From Actinomadura fibrosa (GTDB taxonomy: Bacteria > Actinomycetota > Actinomycetes > Streptosporangiales > Streptosporangiaceae), in NCBI RefSeq assembly GCF_900659615.1, contig NZ_CAACUY010000014.1, positions 1 to 64,000 of the forward strand: a stretch of 64,000 bases of DNA. Direction: 5' to 3'. The position numbers and the translations under genes were made by a program. The notes beneath the pieces were generated by a model. The model saw only the letters and a program-made list of their open reading frames with translations, was not told where the DNA came from and did no database searches. Positions within the stretch are counted from its first letter, which is position 1; each line of letters begins with the position of its first letter. This document shows positions 35,683-43,502 of this stretch, in pieces.

Positions 35683-35707
35683 GTAGTACTACGACCTGTA
35701 GTACTAC
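35683..35707 (+). promoter_or_regulatory. Tandem GTAGTACTAC palindromes before the wbl gene
   Basis: The perfect palindrome GTAGTACTAC occurs at 35683-35692 and again at 35698-35707, as part of a 15-base direct repeat. They lie 72-96 bases before the wbl start, in the divergent gap shared with the GNAT gene. Two identical dyads spaced 15 bp suggest a cooperative operator. TAGTAC could also serve as a -10 element. Confidence 0.55.
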
Positions 35708-35778
35708 GTTGTGTGGGTACCACCCCTCACCCGCGAACTGCCGGTGGGCTCATCGACGCGCCGCCGCAGGGAGAAGCC

Positions 35779-36108
35779 ATGCACAACGATGAGAACGAGG
35801 AACACTGGACCGACCACGCCATCTGCCGCGGGGCTGATCCCGACCTGTTCTTCCCGATCGGATACTCCGCGCCGGTGCTCCAGGCGCAGGAGGACGCGGC
35901 CAAGGCGATCTGCGCGAACTGCCCCGTGGTCGCCGACTGCCTGGCGTGGGCGCTGCGCGTCGGCGAGCCCGACGGCATCTGGGGCGGGACGACGCCGGAG
36001 GAGCGCCGCTACCTGCGCCGGACGGCCGAGGCGCCGGCCCGGAGGCGGCTGCCGGTGATCGTCGTCCGCGGGGACGCCTCCGAGAACGAGCACGCGTCCG
36101 CGGCCTGA
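35779..36108 (+). CDS. WhiB-like (Wbl) iron-sulfur regulator
   Basis: This 109-residue protein carries the four Wbl cysteines (Cys16, 45, 48, 54 in AICRGADPDLFFP and AICANCPVVADCLAWAL) that hold a [4Fe-4S] cluster. The turn GIWGGTTPEERR (66-77) follows, then a basic tail for DNA contact. Wbl proteins are actinobacterial regulators of development, redox and stress responses that often act with the primary sigma factor. Sequence and length resemble the WblE/WhiB1 group. The ATG at 35779 has AGGGAGAAG before it. Confidence 0.95.
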   Translation: MHNDENEEHWTDHAICRGADPDLFFPIGYSAPVLQAQEDAAKAICANCPVVADCLAWALRVGEPDGIWGGTTPEERRYLRRTAEAPARRRLPVIVVRGDASENEHASAA

Positions 36109-36112
36109 GCGC

Positions 36113-37036
36113 TCAGGGGATCAGCGCGACCTTCCCGACGATGCGGCGGCCGAGGAGATCGTCCAGGATCTCGGCCGCCGAGGCCAGGGGGGCCGTGCGG
36201 GGGGCGACCGGGGCGAGCGTGCCCTTCGCCACCATGGCGAGCAGTTCGTCCAGGAGAGGACGCTGCTCCGCGGGGTTCGCCATCGCCCAGGCTCCCCAGT
36301 CGACGCCGATGATGGCGCGATTGCGCAGGAGGACCTGGTTGAGCGGCAGGGACGGGATGTCCCCGGACGCGAAGCCGATCACGATGTAGCGGCCCTTCTC
36401 GCGGAGCGCGCGCAGGGCCGGGTCGGCGAGGGATCCGCCGACCGGGTCGTAGACGAGGTCGACCCCTCCGGACGACCAGTCGCGGGCGGCCTTCTTGACG
36501 TCCGAGAGGTCGATCGCCTCTTCCGCGCCGGCCTCCAGGGCCGCTCGGCGCTTCTCCGGTGACGAGGCGGCGGCCAGGACGCGTGCTCCGAGGGCCTTAG
36601 CCACCTGGATCGCCGCCAGGCCGACGCCTCCGCCGGCGCCGAGGACGAGGATCGTCTCCCCAGGGCGCAGGGACGCCCGTTCCTTCAGGGCGAAGAGAGC
36701 GGTGCTGTAACTCTGCGTGAACGTCGCGGCCTGGGCCGCGGTCAGCTCGTCGGGGATCGGGACGGCGGCCTCGGCCGGGACGGCGACGTGGGACGCGAAA
36801 CCGCCCAGTCCGCACATGGCGAGGACGCGCGTCCCGTCGATCGTCCCGGCGACCTCGCTGCCGGGGATGAACGGGGTCTGCGGCTTGATCTGGTACCTGC
36901 CCTGGACGAACAGGGCGTCCACGTAGTTGACGCCCGCCGCCTCCACGGTGACGAGGACCTGGCCGGGACCGGGGACGGGGGGCTCGGTCTCCCGGACGGT
37001 GACGGAGCCGAGCTCTTCACAGATCGCTGCGCGCAT
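36113..37036 (-). CDS. Quinone oxidoreductase-type MDR protein
   Basis: This 307-residue medium-chain dehydrogenase/reductase lacks the zinc-binding Cys and His and so resembles NADPH:quinone oxidoreductases. Segments are VTVEAAGVNYVDALFVQGRY, FIPGSEVAGTIDG, TFTQSYSTALFAL, the nucleotide-binding LVLGAGGGVGLAAIQVAKAL, and DLVYDPVGGSLADPALRAL. It probably reduces quinones or enones with NADPH. It starts at ATG 37036 and is convergent with the wbl gene (four bases between stops), while a hairpin lies between it and the rhomboid gene. Confidence 0.92.
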   Translation of the reverse strand: MRAAICEELGSVTVRETEPPVPGPGQVLVTVEAAGVNYVDALFVQGRYQIKPQTPFIPGSEVAGTIDGTRVLAMCGLGGFASHVAVPAEAAVPIPDELTAAQAATFTQSYSTALFALKERASLRPGETILVLGAGGGVGLAAIQVAKALGARVLAAASSPEKRRAALEAGAEEAIDLSDVKKAARDWSSGGVDLVYDPVGGSLADPALRALREKGRYIVIGFASGDIPSLPLNQVLLRNRAIIGVDWGAWAMANPAEQRPLLDELLAMVAKGTLAPVAPRTAPLASAAEILDDLLGRRIVGKVALIP

Positions 37037-37074
37037 CCGACCACTATGCCGAACGGTCAGATCGCACCGAAGAC

Positions 37075-37100
37075 GCCCATCCCCGATATGTCGGATGGGC
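37075..37100. promoter_or_regulatory. Hairpin/dyad between quinone reductase and rhomboid genes
   Basis: GCCCAT-CC-CCGA-TATG-TCGG-ATGGGC forms a 10-bp stem with a two-base bulge and a TATG loop. Because the flanking genes are divergent it cannot be a terminator for either. It is more likely an operator or a leader structure of one of the two transcripts. Confidence 0.4.
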
Positions 37101-37165
37101 ACCTTCCGATGCGTGTGTCCGTTGTCCCGGTGACGGCAGGGTCGAGCAGTTCTACGGTGGCTTCC

Positions 37166-37795
37166 ATGAGCTATACCCCCGACAGGCGTCGCAGCGAGGG
37201 AATCGTCCGGCACGGCGCGCGGGCGCTGTCCGCGATCGTCCTGATCGGCATCGTGACCGCGGTGATGTGGGCGCTGGAGCTCTTCGACGTCTACGCGGAC
37301 GGCAACCGGCTGGACAGGTTCGGCATCCAGCCGCGGGACGTCAACGACCTTCCGGACATCTTCACGGCGCCGTTCATGCACGGGGGGATCTCGCACATCG
37401 CGGCGAACACGGTGCCGTTCCTCGTGCTCGGCTTCCTCGCGGCGTTCCGGGGAATCGCGAAGTTCCTGGCCGCGAGCCTGATCGTCATCGTGGTCGGCGG
37501 CCTCGGCGTGTGGTTCACCAGCTCGGCGAACACGCTCGGGTCCAGCATCCTGATCTTCGGTTTCTTCGGCTACCTGGTGGGGCGCGGGCTGTTCGAGCGG
37601 CGGCTGCTGGACATCGCGATCGCCGTCGCGGTGGTCGCCGTGTACGGGACGATGCTGCTCGGCGTCATCCCGAGCGACCCCGCGATCTCCTGGCAGGGCC
37701 ACCTGTTCGGGCTCGTCGGCGGCGTGCTCGGCGCGTGGTTCCTGCGCCGCGACACGGCCGCCGACCGGCCGGCGATCAGCTCGGGCGGACGGTGA
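37166..37795 (+). CDS. Rhomboid family intramembrane serine protease
   Basis: This 209-residue membrane protein has about six hydrophobic helices. The rhomboid signs are the HGGISHIAANTVPFLVLG segment (loop 1 and helix 2 with His-Asn), the catalytic Ser in NTLGSSILIFGFFGYL (Ser127) and the partner His in SWQGHLFGLVGGVLG (His179). The usual GASG motif is GSSI here, but the Ser-His dyad is intact. It would cleave transmembrane substrates, which are unknown. The start ATG follows GGTGG. Its end overlaps the convergent SDR gene by 20 bases. Confidence 0.88.
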   Translation: MSYTPDRRRSEGIVRHGARALSAIVLIGIVTAVMWALELFDVYADGNRLDRFGIQPRDVNDLPDIFTAPFMHGGISHIAANTVPFLVLGFLAAFRGIAKFLAASLIVIVVGGLGVWFTSSANTLGSSILIFGFFGYLVGRGLFERRLLDIAIAVAVVAVYGTMLLGVIPSDPAISWQGHLFGLVGGVLGAWFLRRDTAADRPAISSGGR

Positions 37796-38528
37796 CGTCG
37801 GACACCACGGCGTCGCGGGGCGTCTCCAGCGCGGCGACCAGGACGCGGGCGACGGTCGCGGGGGCCGCGAAGTCGTCCTCGGCGTAGGGGTGGCCCTCCT
37901 GGGCGCGGACGCTGCGCTGCATCTCGGTGGCCGTGCGGCCCGGGTAGACGGTCGTCACGCGGATCGAGGGCTCCTCGGCCCGGAGCGAGTCGGCGAGGGC
38001 GCGCAGGCCGAACTTGCTCGCGGCGTACGCGGACCACTCGGGGTTGGCGCGCAGCCCGGCGGTCGAGTTGACGAAGACGACGTGCCCGGCGGCGGCGCGC
38101 AGGGCGGGCAGCAGGAGCCGGGTCAGCTCCGCGGCCGACACCAGGTTGACCGACAGGTGGTCGATCCACTCGTCGGCCTCCAGCTCGGCGACCGGCGACA
38201 GGTGGACGACCCCCGCGGCGTGGACGACGCCGTCGAGCCGGTCCGGGAGCACGTCGGACGCGAGGGACGCCTCCAGGCGGCGCGGCTCGGTCAGGTCGAG
38301 GGGGATCGTCCGGATCGAGGCGCCGGACGCGGCGGAGGGCCGCGTGCCGGGCGCCGTGCTGATGAGCTGCGTGGCGGCGTGCGCGCCGGTCCGCAGCTTG
38401 CCGGCCAGCGCGTCGAGGCGGTCCTGAGCGCGGCCGGTGAGGATCAGGTCGTGGCCGCGCTCGCGCAGCAGCTCGGCGATCGCGGTGCCGATGCCGCCGG
38501 TCGCCCCCGTGATCAGATACGTGCCCAT
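37776..38528 (-). CDS. Short-chain dehydrogenase/reductase
   Basis: This 250-residue classical SDR has the cofactor motif TGATGGIGTA (residues 7-16), HAAGVVHLSP, the catalytic Ser in VFVNSTAG and YAASK. IRVTTVYPGRTATEM follows. Between the first and second beta-alpha units it has an insert rich in Thr, Ala and Ser (ATQLISTAPGTRPSAASGAS), unusual for the family. The substrate is unknown. It is convergent with the rhomboid gene, and a 114-base gap separates its start from the end of the next gene upstream on the same strand. Confidence 0.9.
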   Translation of the reverse strand: MGTYLITGATGGIGTAIAELLRERGHDLILTGRAQDRLDALAGKLRTGAHAATQLISTAPGTRPSAASGASIRTIPLDLTEPRRLEASLASDVLPDRLDGVVHAAGVVHLSPVAELEADEWIDHLSVNLVSAAELTRLLLPALRAAAGHVVFVNSTAGLRANPEWSAYAASKFGLRALADSLRAEEPSIRVTTVYPGRTATEMQRSVRAQEGHPYAEDDFAAPATVARVLVAALETPRDAVVSDVTVRPS

Positions 38529-38642
38529 GAGGCCCCATTCTCGTCGATCTCGTCCCCGCCCGCCTAACCGGGTGGACGCACCGGACGTCCCATCGGTTCG
38601 CTTCCGGGCCGCCGGTTCCGGGCCGGACGGGGACGTGCCAGG

Positions 38643-40103
38643 TCAGTTCGGGCGGAGGACGCGGGTGACCCCGGCGATAAGGGCGGTGGCTAGGACCCAG
38701 CCGGTCGCTACCAGCGCGTAGGCCACCCAGCGGGACCAGCCGGTGGGGTCGAACGCCTGCTGCTGCCCGAAGGTGTCGAGCGGGATGAGGAGGTCGAGGC
38801 TGTAGACGAGGGCGTGGAAGGCGGGCCGCTCGTCCGGCTGCTTGATGGCCTTGGGCGGGTCGATGGAGAACACGGTGGTGCCTACGGCGAGCAGTGCGGC
38901 GAACCACGCGAACGCCAGCCATGGGCGGTAGCCGTAGCCGACCGTCCAGTCGAGGATGTGGTTCCAGATGCGGCCTATCGGGTTCAGCTTGCGACGGCGC
39001 GCGCGCAGCTTGGCCAGTTGCACCTTCCGGGCGAGGTCGTCGGAGCCGACGCTGTGGTACCAGGCAGCGAGCTGCTCGTACGGCTGGAGGTGGAACTGCG
39101 GGTCGCGCGACACCCAGCTCAGCCGGTCCTTGAACGTGCCGTGGAAACGCAGGGTCTCGTAGGTGAGGCCGTCGAGGTAGAGCTCGTCCGGCCAGGCCCG
39201 CCGGTCGTCCATGATCAGGCTGATCCGGGAGTAGGACAGCGACATCCGTCCCTTGATCTTCTCCTCGGGCAGGAGGAGCAGCTCGTCGGCCTGCAGGTGG
39301 CTGGCGTGCAGCGCCATCCGGCCGGGATCGCCGGAGTCGAGCGTCCCGTGGGAGAACGACAGGATGCCGTTGAAGCGGGCGCTCCGCAGCCGGACGGTGC
39401 CGCGGGCGACGAAGCCGTGGCTGAACTCGGCGGTGTCCTCGACGACCATGTTCTGGCCGTCCAGGGCGATGCGTCCCGGGTTGTCGAGCGTCGTCCCCTC
39501 CATGAAGAGGCCGCCGTTCATCCGGGCGCCGACGAGGCGGACCCCGCCGGTGATCGTCGAATTCCGGATGAACGCGCCTACGTCCACGACGAGCCCGCCG
39601 CTGAACAGCGCCCACTTCTCCGGCGCGGTGGCGGTGATCGTCACCTCGTTCATCCGGAGCCCGCCGCCGAGCTGGGCGCGGGGCAGCCGCACCTCGCCCT
39701 CGATCACCGATCCGGACAGGCTGAGGTAGCCGTCCGCGCGCAGGCCGCCGCCGTCGAAGCCGGGCATGCGGCACTCGTAGAAGCGGAGCTGGCGGGTCTG
39801 CGCGTTGGAGAAGTCCGGTTCCTCCACGATGCGGCACCGCTCCAGGCGGAGCTCGTGCTCGACCGTCCCGCCCTTCAGGTCGAAGTGCCCGATGATGTAC
39901 GCGCCGCGCAGGCGCAGGGCCGCGACCGCGCCGGGGCGGGTCTCGCCCGCGCCGAGCAGCAGCTGCGTGACGACCTCGGCGCGGACGATCCGGTCAGGGA
40001 GCGGTCCGGTGGGACGGTCGTCGCCGAGCACGACCTTGGTGCCGGTGGGGAACGCGGCCCAGAGGCGGCGTTCGGCGTCGTTGAGTCCGGGGGGCTGGGG
40101 CAC
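38643..40103 (-). CDS. Beta-helix (pentapeptide-like) protein with C-terminal membrane helices (paralogue 2)
   Basis: This 486-residue protein starts LNDAERRLWAAFPTGTKVVL. About 250 residues of beta-helix repeats follow (LRLRGAYIIGHFDL, LSLSGSVIEGEVRLP, VRLRSARFNGILSFS). A linker region has FKDRLSWVSRDPQFHLQPYEQ in part, then QLAKLRARRRKLNPI, YGYRPWLAFAWFAALLAVG and two C-terminal membrane helices. Start, linker and YGYRP motif match the protein at 57029-58648 closely. Proteins of this kind are sometimes labelled membrane-associated oxidoreductases, but I see no cofactor motif. The repeat part is probably a cytoplasmic scaffold. Confidence 0.8.
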   Translation of the reverse strand: MPQPPGLNDAERRLWAAFPTGTKVVLGDDRPTGPLPDRIVRAEVVTQLLLGAGETRPGAVAALRLRGAYIIGHFDLKGGTVEHELRLERCRIVEEPDFSNAQTRQLRFYECRMPGFDGGGLRADGYLSLSGSVIEGEVRLPRAQLGGGLRMNEVTITATAPEKWALFSGGLVVDVGAFIRNSTITGGVRLVGARMNGGLFMEGTTLDNPGRIALDGQNMVVEDTAEFSHGFVARGTVRLRSARFNGILSFSHGTLDSGDPGRMALHASHLQADELLLLPEEKIKGRMSLSYSRISLIMDDRRAWPDELYLDGLTYETLRFHGTFKDRLSWVSRDPQFHLQPYEQLAAWYHSVGSDDLARKVQLAKLRARRRKLNPIGRIWNHILDWTVGYGYRPWLAFAWFAALLAVGTTVFSIDPPKAIKQPDERPAFHALVYSLDLLIPLDTFGQQQAFDPTGWSRWVAYALVATGWVLATALIAGVTRVLRPN

Positions 40104-40181
40104 GGAGACCCTTTCTAGGTGAGACCCTCGCTACCGATCAAGCTCCCGATCGGCGGCGGGGTGACTGCCTGGTAACCCCCC

Positions 40182-40243
40182 GGACGGCGCAGAGCCGTCC
40201 TCACGTGCGACAGAGCCGCCCCACCGGGTGGCAGGGCGGCTCT
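40182..40243 (-). terminator. Two hairpins after the Spo0M-like gene
   Basis: AGAGCCGCCC (40212-40221) and GGGCGGCTCT (40234-40243) form a 10-bp stem directly after the stop codon of the minus-strand gene. A second stem, GGACGGC/GCCGTCC (40182-40200), follows. Together they probably end that transcript. Confidence 0.65.
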
Positions 40244-40253
40244 ACCGGTCGTC

Positions 40254-41039
40254 TTAGAAGAAGCCTCGGCGGCGCCCAGCGTCCTGGAGGAAGCCGTCCA
40301 GCTGCCGTTCCCAGTCCACGTTGCCGACCGTGGCGTAGTCCACTGTGAAGCGGCTGAAGGCGTCGTGGCCCTCGGTGAAGACCCCGCCGCGCTTGTCGAG
40401 CTCCAGCACGACCTCCATGGACTGCGGGTACGACACGAACGTCACCTCAAGCTGGGTGATGCCGCGCGCGTACTGCCCCGGGGGCAGGAACTCGATCTCC
40501 TGGTAGAACGGCAGCTCCTGGTGGACGCCCCAGATGCGCCCCTTCTCGCAGTCGGCGTTGCGGAAGCGGAACCCGAGATTGGAGAACGCGGCCAGGATGC
40601 GCTCCTGCGCGGGCAGGGGGTGCACGGCGATCGGGTCCAGGTCGCCCGGGTCGATGGCCCCGGCGACCTCCAGCTCGGTGGCGATGCCGACCGTGGTGCC
40701 GTGCAGGGGCTGCCCGTACATGTGGGTGAGCGGCGCCTCCCACGGGATGGGGAACTGGAACGGGACGCTGTGCCGGGCGCCCTCCTCCAGCTTGAAGTGC
40801 CCGGCGACGGGCATCTTGGCGTACTCCAGGTTGGAGCTGTACTCGCTGTCGCCCGACTCGACCTCGACCCTCGTCCGCAGGGCGAGGTTCACCGCGAGGA
40901 TGTCGGAGTTGAACTGGCCTCCGATGATGGCGATCTCCCCCGTGACGACTCCCCCCGGCGTCGTGTTCGGGTCGTGCAGGACCGTTTCGATCGACGGCCC
41001 GCCGATGCCCATCGCCTGCCGCAGCTTCTTGAAGACCAT
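40254..41039 (-). CDS. Spo0M-like sporulation control protein
   Basis: This 261-residue protein resembles the Spo0M/arrestin-like family: MVFKKLRQAMGIGGPSIETV at the start, GGVVTGEIAIIGGQF, HSVPFQFPIPWEAPLTHMYG, and EVTFVSYPQSMEVVLELDKR near the end. In Bacillus, Spo0M influences sporulation stage 0. It is predicted cytoplasmic and beta-rich with two arrestin-like lobes. The ATG at 41039 follows GGGAGGA at good spacing; an upstream in-frame start at 41087 is less likely. In a spore-forming actinomycete a developmental role is plausible but unproven. Confidence 0.9.
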   Translation of the reverse strand: MVFKKLRQAMGIGGPSIETVLHDPNTTPGGVVTGEIAIIGGQFNSDILAVNLALRTRVEVESGDSEYSSNLEYAKMPVAGHFKLEEGARHSVPFQFPIPWEAPLTHMYGQPLHGTTVGIATELEVAGAIDPGDLDPIAVHPLPAQERILAAFSNLGFRFRNADCEKGRIWGVHQELPFYQEIEFLPPGQYARGITQLEVTFVSYPQSMEVVLELDKRGGVFTEGHDAFSRFTVDYATVGNVDWERQLDGFLQDAGRRRGFF

Positions 41040-41182
41040 GTGGCCTGTCCTCCCGTGATCGAGCGCCTCGGGGGCGCTCTCGTCCACTAGACGCCCTCAC
41101 GGGAGGTTACGTTCCAGTCCGGCTCCATGACCTGCGATCCGACGGGATCAGGGACGGTCGGGCGCCCCCGGCGGCCCGCCGG

Positions 41183-41509
41183 TCAGTGGGCGCCGCCGCC
41201 AGCGAGGTTCAGCCCGACCACCCCGACGATGATGAGCGACAGCGAGACGATCTTGACGGCGGAGACGTCGTCGCCCATGACCAGCATGCCGAGCGCCGCC
41301 GTCCCGACGGCGCCGATGCCGACCCAGACCGCGTACGCGGTGCCGACCTCCAGGGTCCGCAGGGCCAGGTTGAGCAGGCCGAAACTGGTCACCGCGAAGA
41401 CGAGGAAGCCGACGGACGGCAGCGGCGCGGAGAAGCCCTTGCTCGCCTTGAGGCACAGGGCCATCGCGACCTCGAACAGGCCCGCGACGATGACGAGGAT
41501 CCAAGCCAT
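41183..41509 (-). CDS. SMR family exporter, probable guanidinium exporter
   Basis: This 108-residue four-helix membrane protein has the SMR signature: Glu13 in ILVIVAGLFEVAMALCLK, SFGLLNLALRTLEVGTAYAVW, and GIGAVGTAALGMLVMGDDV. SMR pumps work as dual-topology dimers. The Gdx/SugE subgroup exports guanidinium. The 5-prime region carries a near-consensus guanidine-III riboswitch, which supports that subgroup and predicts induction by guanidine. GGAGG sits ten bases before the ATG. Confidence 0.93.
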   Translation of the reverse strand: MAWILVIVAGLFEVAMALCLKASKGFSAPLPSVGFLVFAVTSFGLLNLALRTLEVGTAYAVWVGIGAVGTAALGMLVMGDDVSAVKIVSLSLIIVGVVGLNLAGGGAH

Positions 41510-41546
41510 GGTGGTTTCCTCCGGAAAGACGAGACGGCAACGGTCG

Positions 41547-41587
41547 CGCGTCGTCTTCGCCTACCGGGTACGGCGCACCTCGTCCGG
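41547..41587 (-). promoter_or_regulatory. Guanidine-III riboswitch (mini-ykkC-III type)
   Basis: On the minus strand, 41587 down to 41547 reads CCGGACGAGGTGCGCCGTAC, followed by CCGGTAGGCGAAGACGACGC and G. This follows the known guanidine-III (ykkC-III) pseudoknot consensus closely: the first 24 bases match what I recall of the Thermobifida element, and the AAGACG segment is also present. It ends 37 bases before the SMR gene, whose Gdx-type members export guanidinium, and the ribosome-binding site lies just after it. The 3-prime pseudoknot strand deviates at one or two positions. Confidence 0.88.
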
Positions 41588-41655
41588 GAGGACCCGGCTC
41601 TCACGCCGCACGGCCCTCACCATGCGTCAACGACCCCCTGTCGGTCGGTGTTCCC

Positions 41656-41669
41656 TTCCTGATCAGGAA
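41656..41669. terminator. Palindrome over the UDP-glucose dehydrogenase stop
   Basis: TTCCTGATCAGGAA is a perfect 14-bp palindrome spanning the stop codon of the minus-strand gene (TGA at 41663-41665). It might act as a weak terminator or a regulator site ahead of the riboswitch-controlled SMR gene. The hairpin would have almost no loop, so confidence is low. Confidence 0.3.
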
Positions 41670-42994
41670 CGACCCAGGGCGCGGTACTCCCAGCCGGCGG
41701 CGCGCCACTGCGCCGCGTCGAGGGCGTGCCGCCCGTCCACGATGCGCTTGTGCCGGACGACCCGGGCCAGCGCGTCCGGCTCGATCCGCCGGAAGTCCGA
41801 CCATTCGGTCAGCAGGACGACCACGTCGGCGTCCTCGGCCGCGTCCAGCGCGCTGTCCCCGTAGCGCAGCTCGGGATACGCCTGTCGGGCGTTGTCGAGG
41901 GCTACCGGGTCGTAGACCCGTACGTGGGCGCCCAGACCGTGCATCGTGCGTGCGACGTCCAGTGCGGGGGCGTCGCGGATGTCGTCCGAGTTGGGCTTGA
42001 AGGCGGCACCCCACGCCGCGATCCGCTTGCCGGACAGTTCACCGCCCAGGAGCTCCCGGACGAGGTCCACCGTGCGCGCGCGCCGGCGGCGGTTGATGTC
42101 GTCCACCTGGCGGAGGAACGATACGGCCTGCCCCACGCCGATCTCCTCGGCGCGGTGGGCGAACGCCCGGATGTCCTTGGGTAGGCAGCCGCCGCCGAAC
42201 CCGAGACCCGGCTTGAGGAACTTGCCGCCGATGCGGTCGTCCAGCGCGAGGGAGTCGGCGAGGTCCTTCACGTCGGCGCCGACCGCCTCGCAGACCTCCG
42301 CCATCGCGTTGATGTAGGAGATCTTCGTGGCGAGGAAGGAGTTGGCCGCGACCTTGACCAGTTCCGCCGTGGCAAGGTCGGTCCGCACGACCGGGGTGCC
42401 GAGGTCCAGGACGGGCTTGAACGCCGCGCGCAGCCGCTCCTCGGCCCAGTCGGACGCGACGCCGAAGACGAGCCGGTCGGGACGCATCGTGTCGTCCACG
42501 GCGAAGCCCTCGCGCAGGAACTCGGGATTCCAGGCGAGTTCGACGTCGGTGCCCGCCGGGGCGAGCTCGTGCAGGAGCCCGGTGAGCTGTTTCGCCGTTC
42601 CCACGGGCACGGTCGACTTGCCCACGACGAGGACGCGGCGGTCCAGATGCGGGGCGAGGCTCCGCACGGCCGCGTCGATGTAGGACAGGTCGGCGGCGTC
42701 CGAGCCCGGCTGCTGCGGCGTCCCCACGCAGAGGAAGTGGACGTCGCCGAACGCGCCGGCGTCCTCGAACGAGGTGGTGAAGCGCAGGCGGCCCGACTCC
42801 AGCGCCTTGGCGAGCAGCTCGGGCAGGCCGGGCTCGAAGAACGGGACCTCGCCGGAGGCCAGCTTGTCGATCTTGCCCCGGTCGACGTCCACCCCGAGGA
42901 CGTCGTAGCCGAGGACGGCCATGCAGATCGCATGCGTGGCGCCGAGGTAACCGGTGCCGATCACGGTGAGCCTCGGGGACCCTGTCGGGTTCAT
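41663..42994 (-). CDS. UDP-glucose/GDP-mannose dehydrogenase family (probable UDP-glucose 6-dehydrogenase)
   Basis: This 443-residue enzyme oxidises a nucleotide sugar to its uronic acid with NAD. Features are the Rossmann start VIGTGYLGATHA, VGKSTVPVGTAK, AWNPEFLREGFA, NSFLATKISYINAMAEVCE, the catalytic Cys in GFGGGCLPKDIRAF, and AAFKPNSDDIRDAPALDV. Length and motifs match UDP-glucose dehydrogenase (TuaD/Ugd type). The ATG at 42994 has GAGAAGGAGAAG upstream. UDP-glucuronate feeds cell-wall or exopolysaccharide building; no glycosyltransferase is adjacent. A fragment that looks coding lies upstream at 43080-43170. Confidence 0.93.
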   Translation of the reverse strand: MNPTGSPRLTVIGTGYLGATHAICMAVLGYDVLGVDVDRGKIDKLASGEVPFFEPGLPELLAKALESGRLRFTTSFEDAGAFGDVHFLCVGTPQQPGSDAADLSYIDAAVRSLAPHLDRRVLVVGKSTVPVGTAKQLTGLLHELAPAGTDVELAWNPEFLREGFAVDDTMRPDRLVFGVASDWAEERLRAAFKPVLDLGTPVVRTDLATAELVKVAANSFLATKISYINAMAEVCEAVGADVKDLADSLALDDRIGGKFLKPGLGFGGGCLPKDIRAFAHRAEEIGVGQAVSFLRQVDDINRRRRARTVDLVRELLGGELSGKRIAAWGAAFKPNSDDIRDAPALDVARTMHGLGAHVRVYDPVALDNARQAYPELRYGDSALDAAEDADVVVLLTEWSDFRRIEPDALARVVRHKRIVDGRHALDAAQWRAAGWEYRALGRS

Positions 42995-43292
42995 TCGCGC
43001 TTCTCCTTCTCCGTTGTGACGGAAGTGGCACTCCCGCAGGCTCTGGGAGCACGGTCCCCACGTCGTGGGCGGGCGTCCGGGCTCCCGCCGCCACAGGCGG
43101 TCCGGCGTTGTAGATCTTGTTGTACTCGACGGAGTCGTGCCGGGTGAAGTCGCGCAGGTGGCGGTGTCGTGAGCGGTGCCCGGCCGGTCCCGCCGCGGCC
43201 CCGCGCCGGGTGCCGTGCCGGAGCCGTCCGAGCTGTCGGAGATGTCGGATCGCGGACGTCCGGCCGGGTCCCGGGCATGCCGCGACCTGTTT

Positions 43293-43330
43293 CATAAAGG
43301 CCCGATCAGATGGTCGGTACGCCTTTTATG
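43293..43330 (+). promoter_or_regulatory. Strong composite hairpin in the acyl-CoA dehydrogenase leader region
   Basis: CATAAAGGC (43293-43301) pairs with GCCTTTTATG (43321-43330, one bulged T). Inside, CCGATC (43302-43307) pairs with GGTCGG (43312-43317) around an AGAT loop. The AT-rich outer stem stands out in this genome. Flanking genes diverge, so it is not a simple terminator; a leader structure or small RNA is possible. Confidence 0.45.
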
Positions 43331-43502
43331 GCTGTTCGTCCTGAATGTCACCTAAAGGGAGCTTTCTTGTGTCCCTGGGCGGGCGTCCGCGGCCTTCCGG
43401 TCACACCTCCGCAACCGAATGTGAGTTGTGTCACCTCTGGGGTCGCGCGGCCAGGAGGATGTGGCCCGCCTCCCGTAGTTAGGGGGTTTTGGGTGGTTGC
43501 CA

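Noticed and set aside
42039..43295. A 418-codon minus-strand frame over the UDP-glucose dehydrogenase gene
   Set aside because: Most of it is out of frame with the clear dehydrogenase gene. Only the short stretch before 42994 looks coding-like, and it is reported separately as a weak finding.
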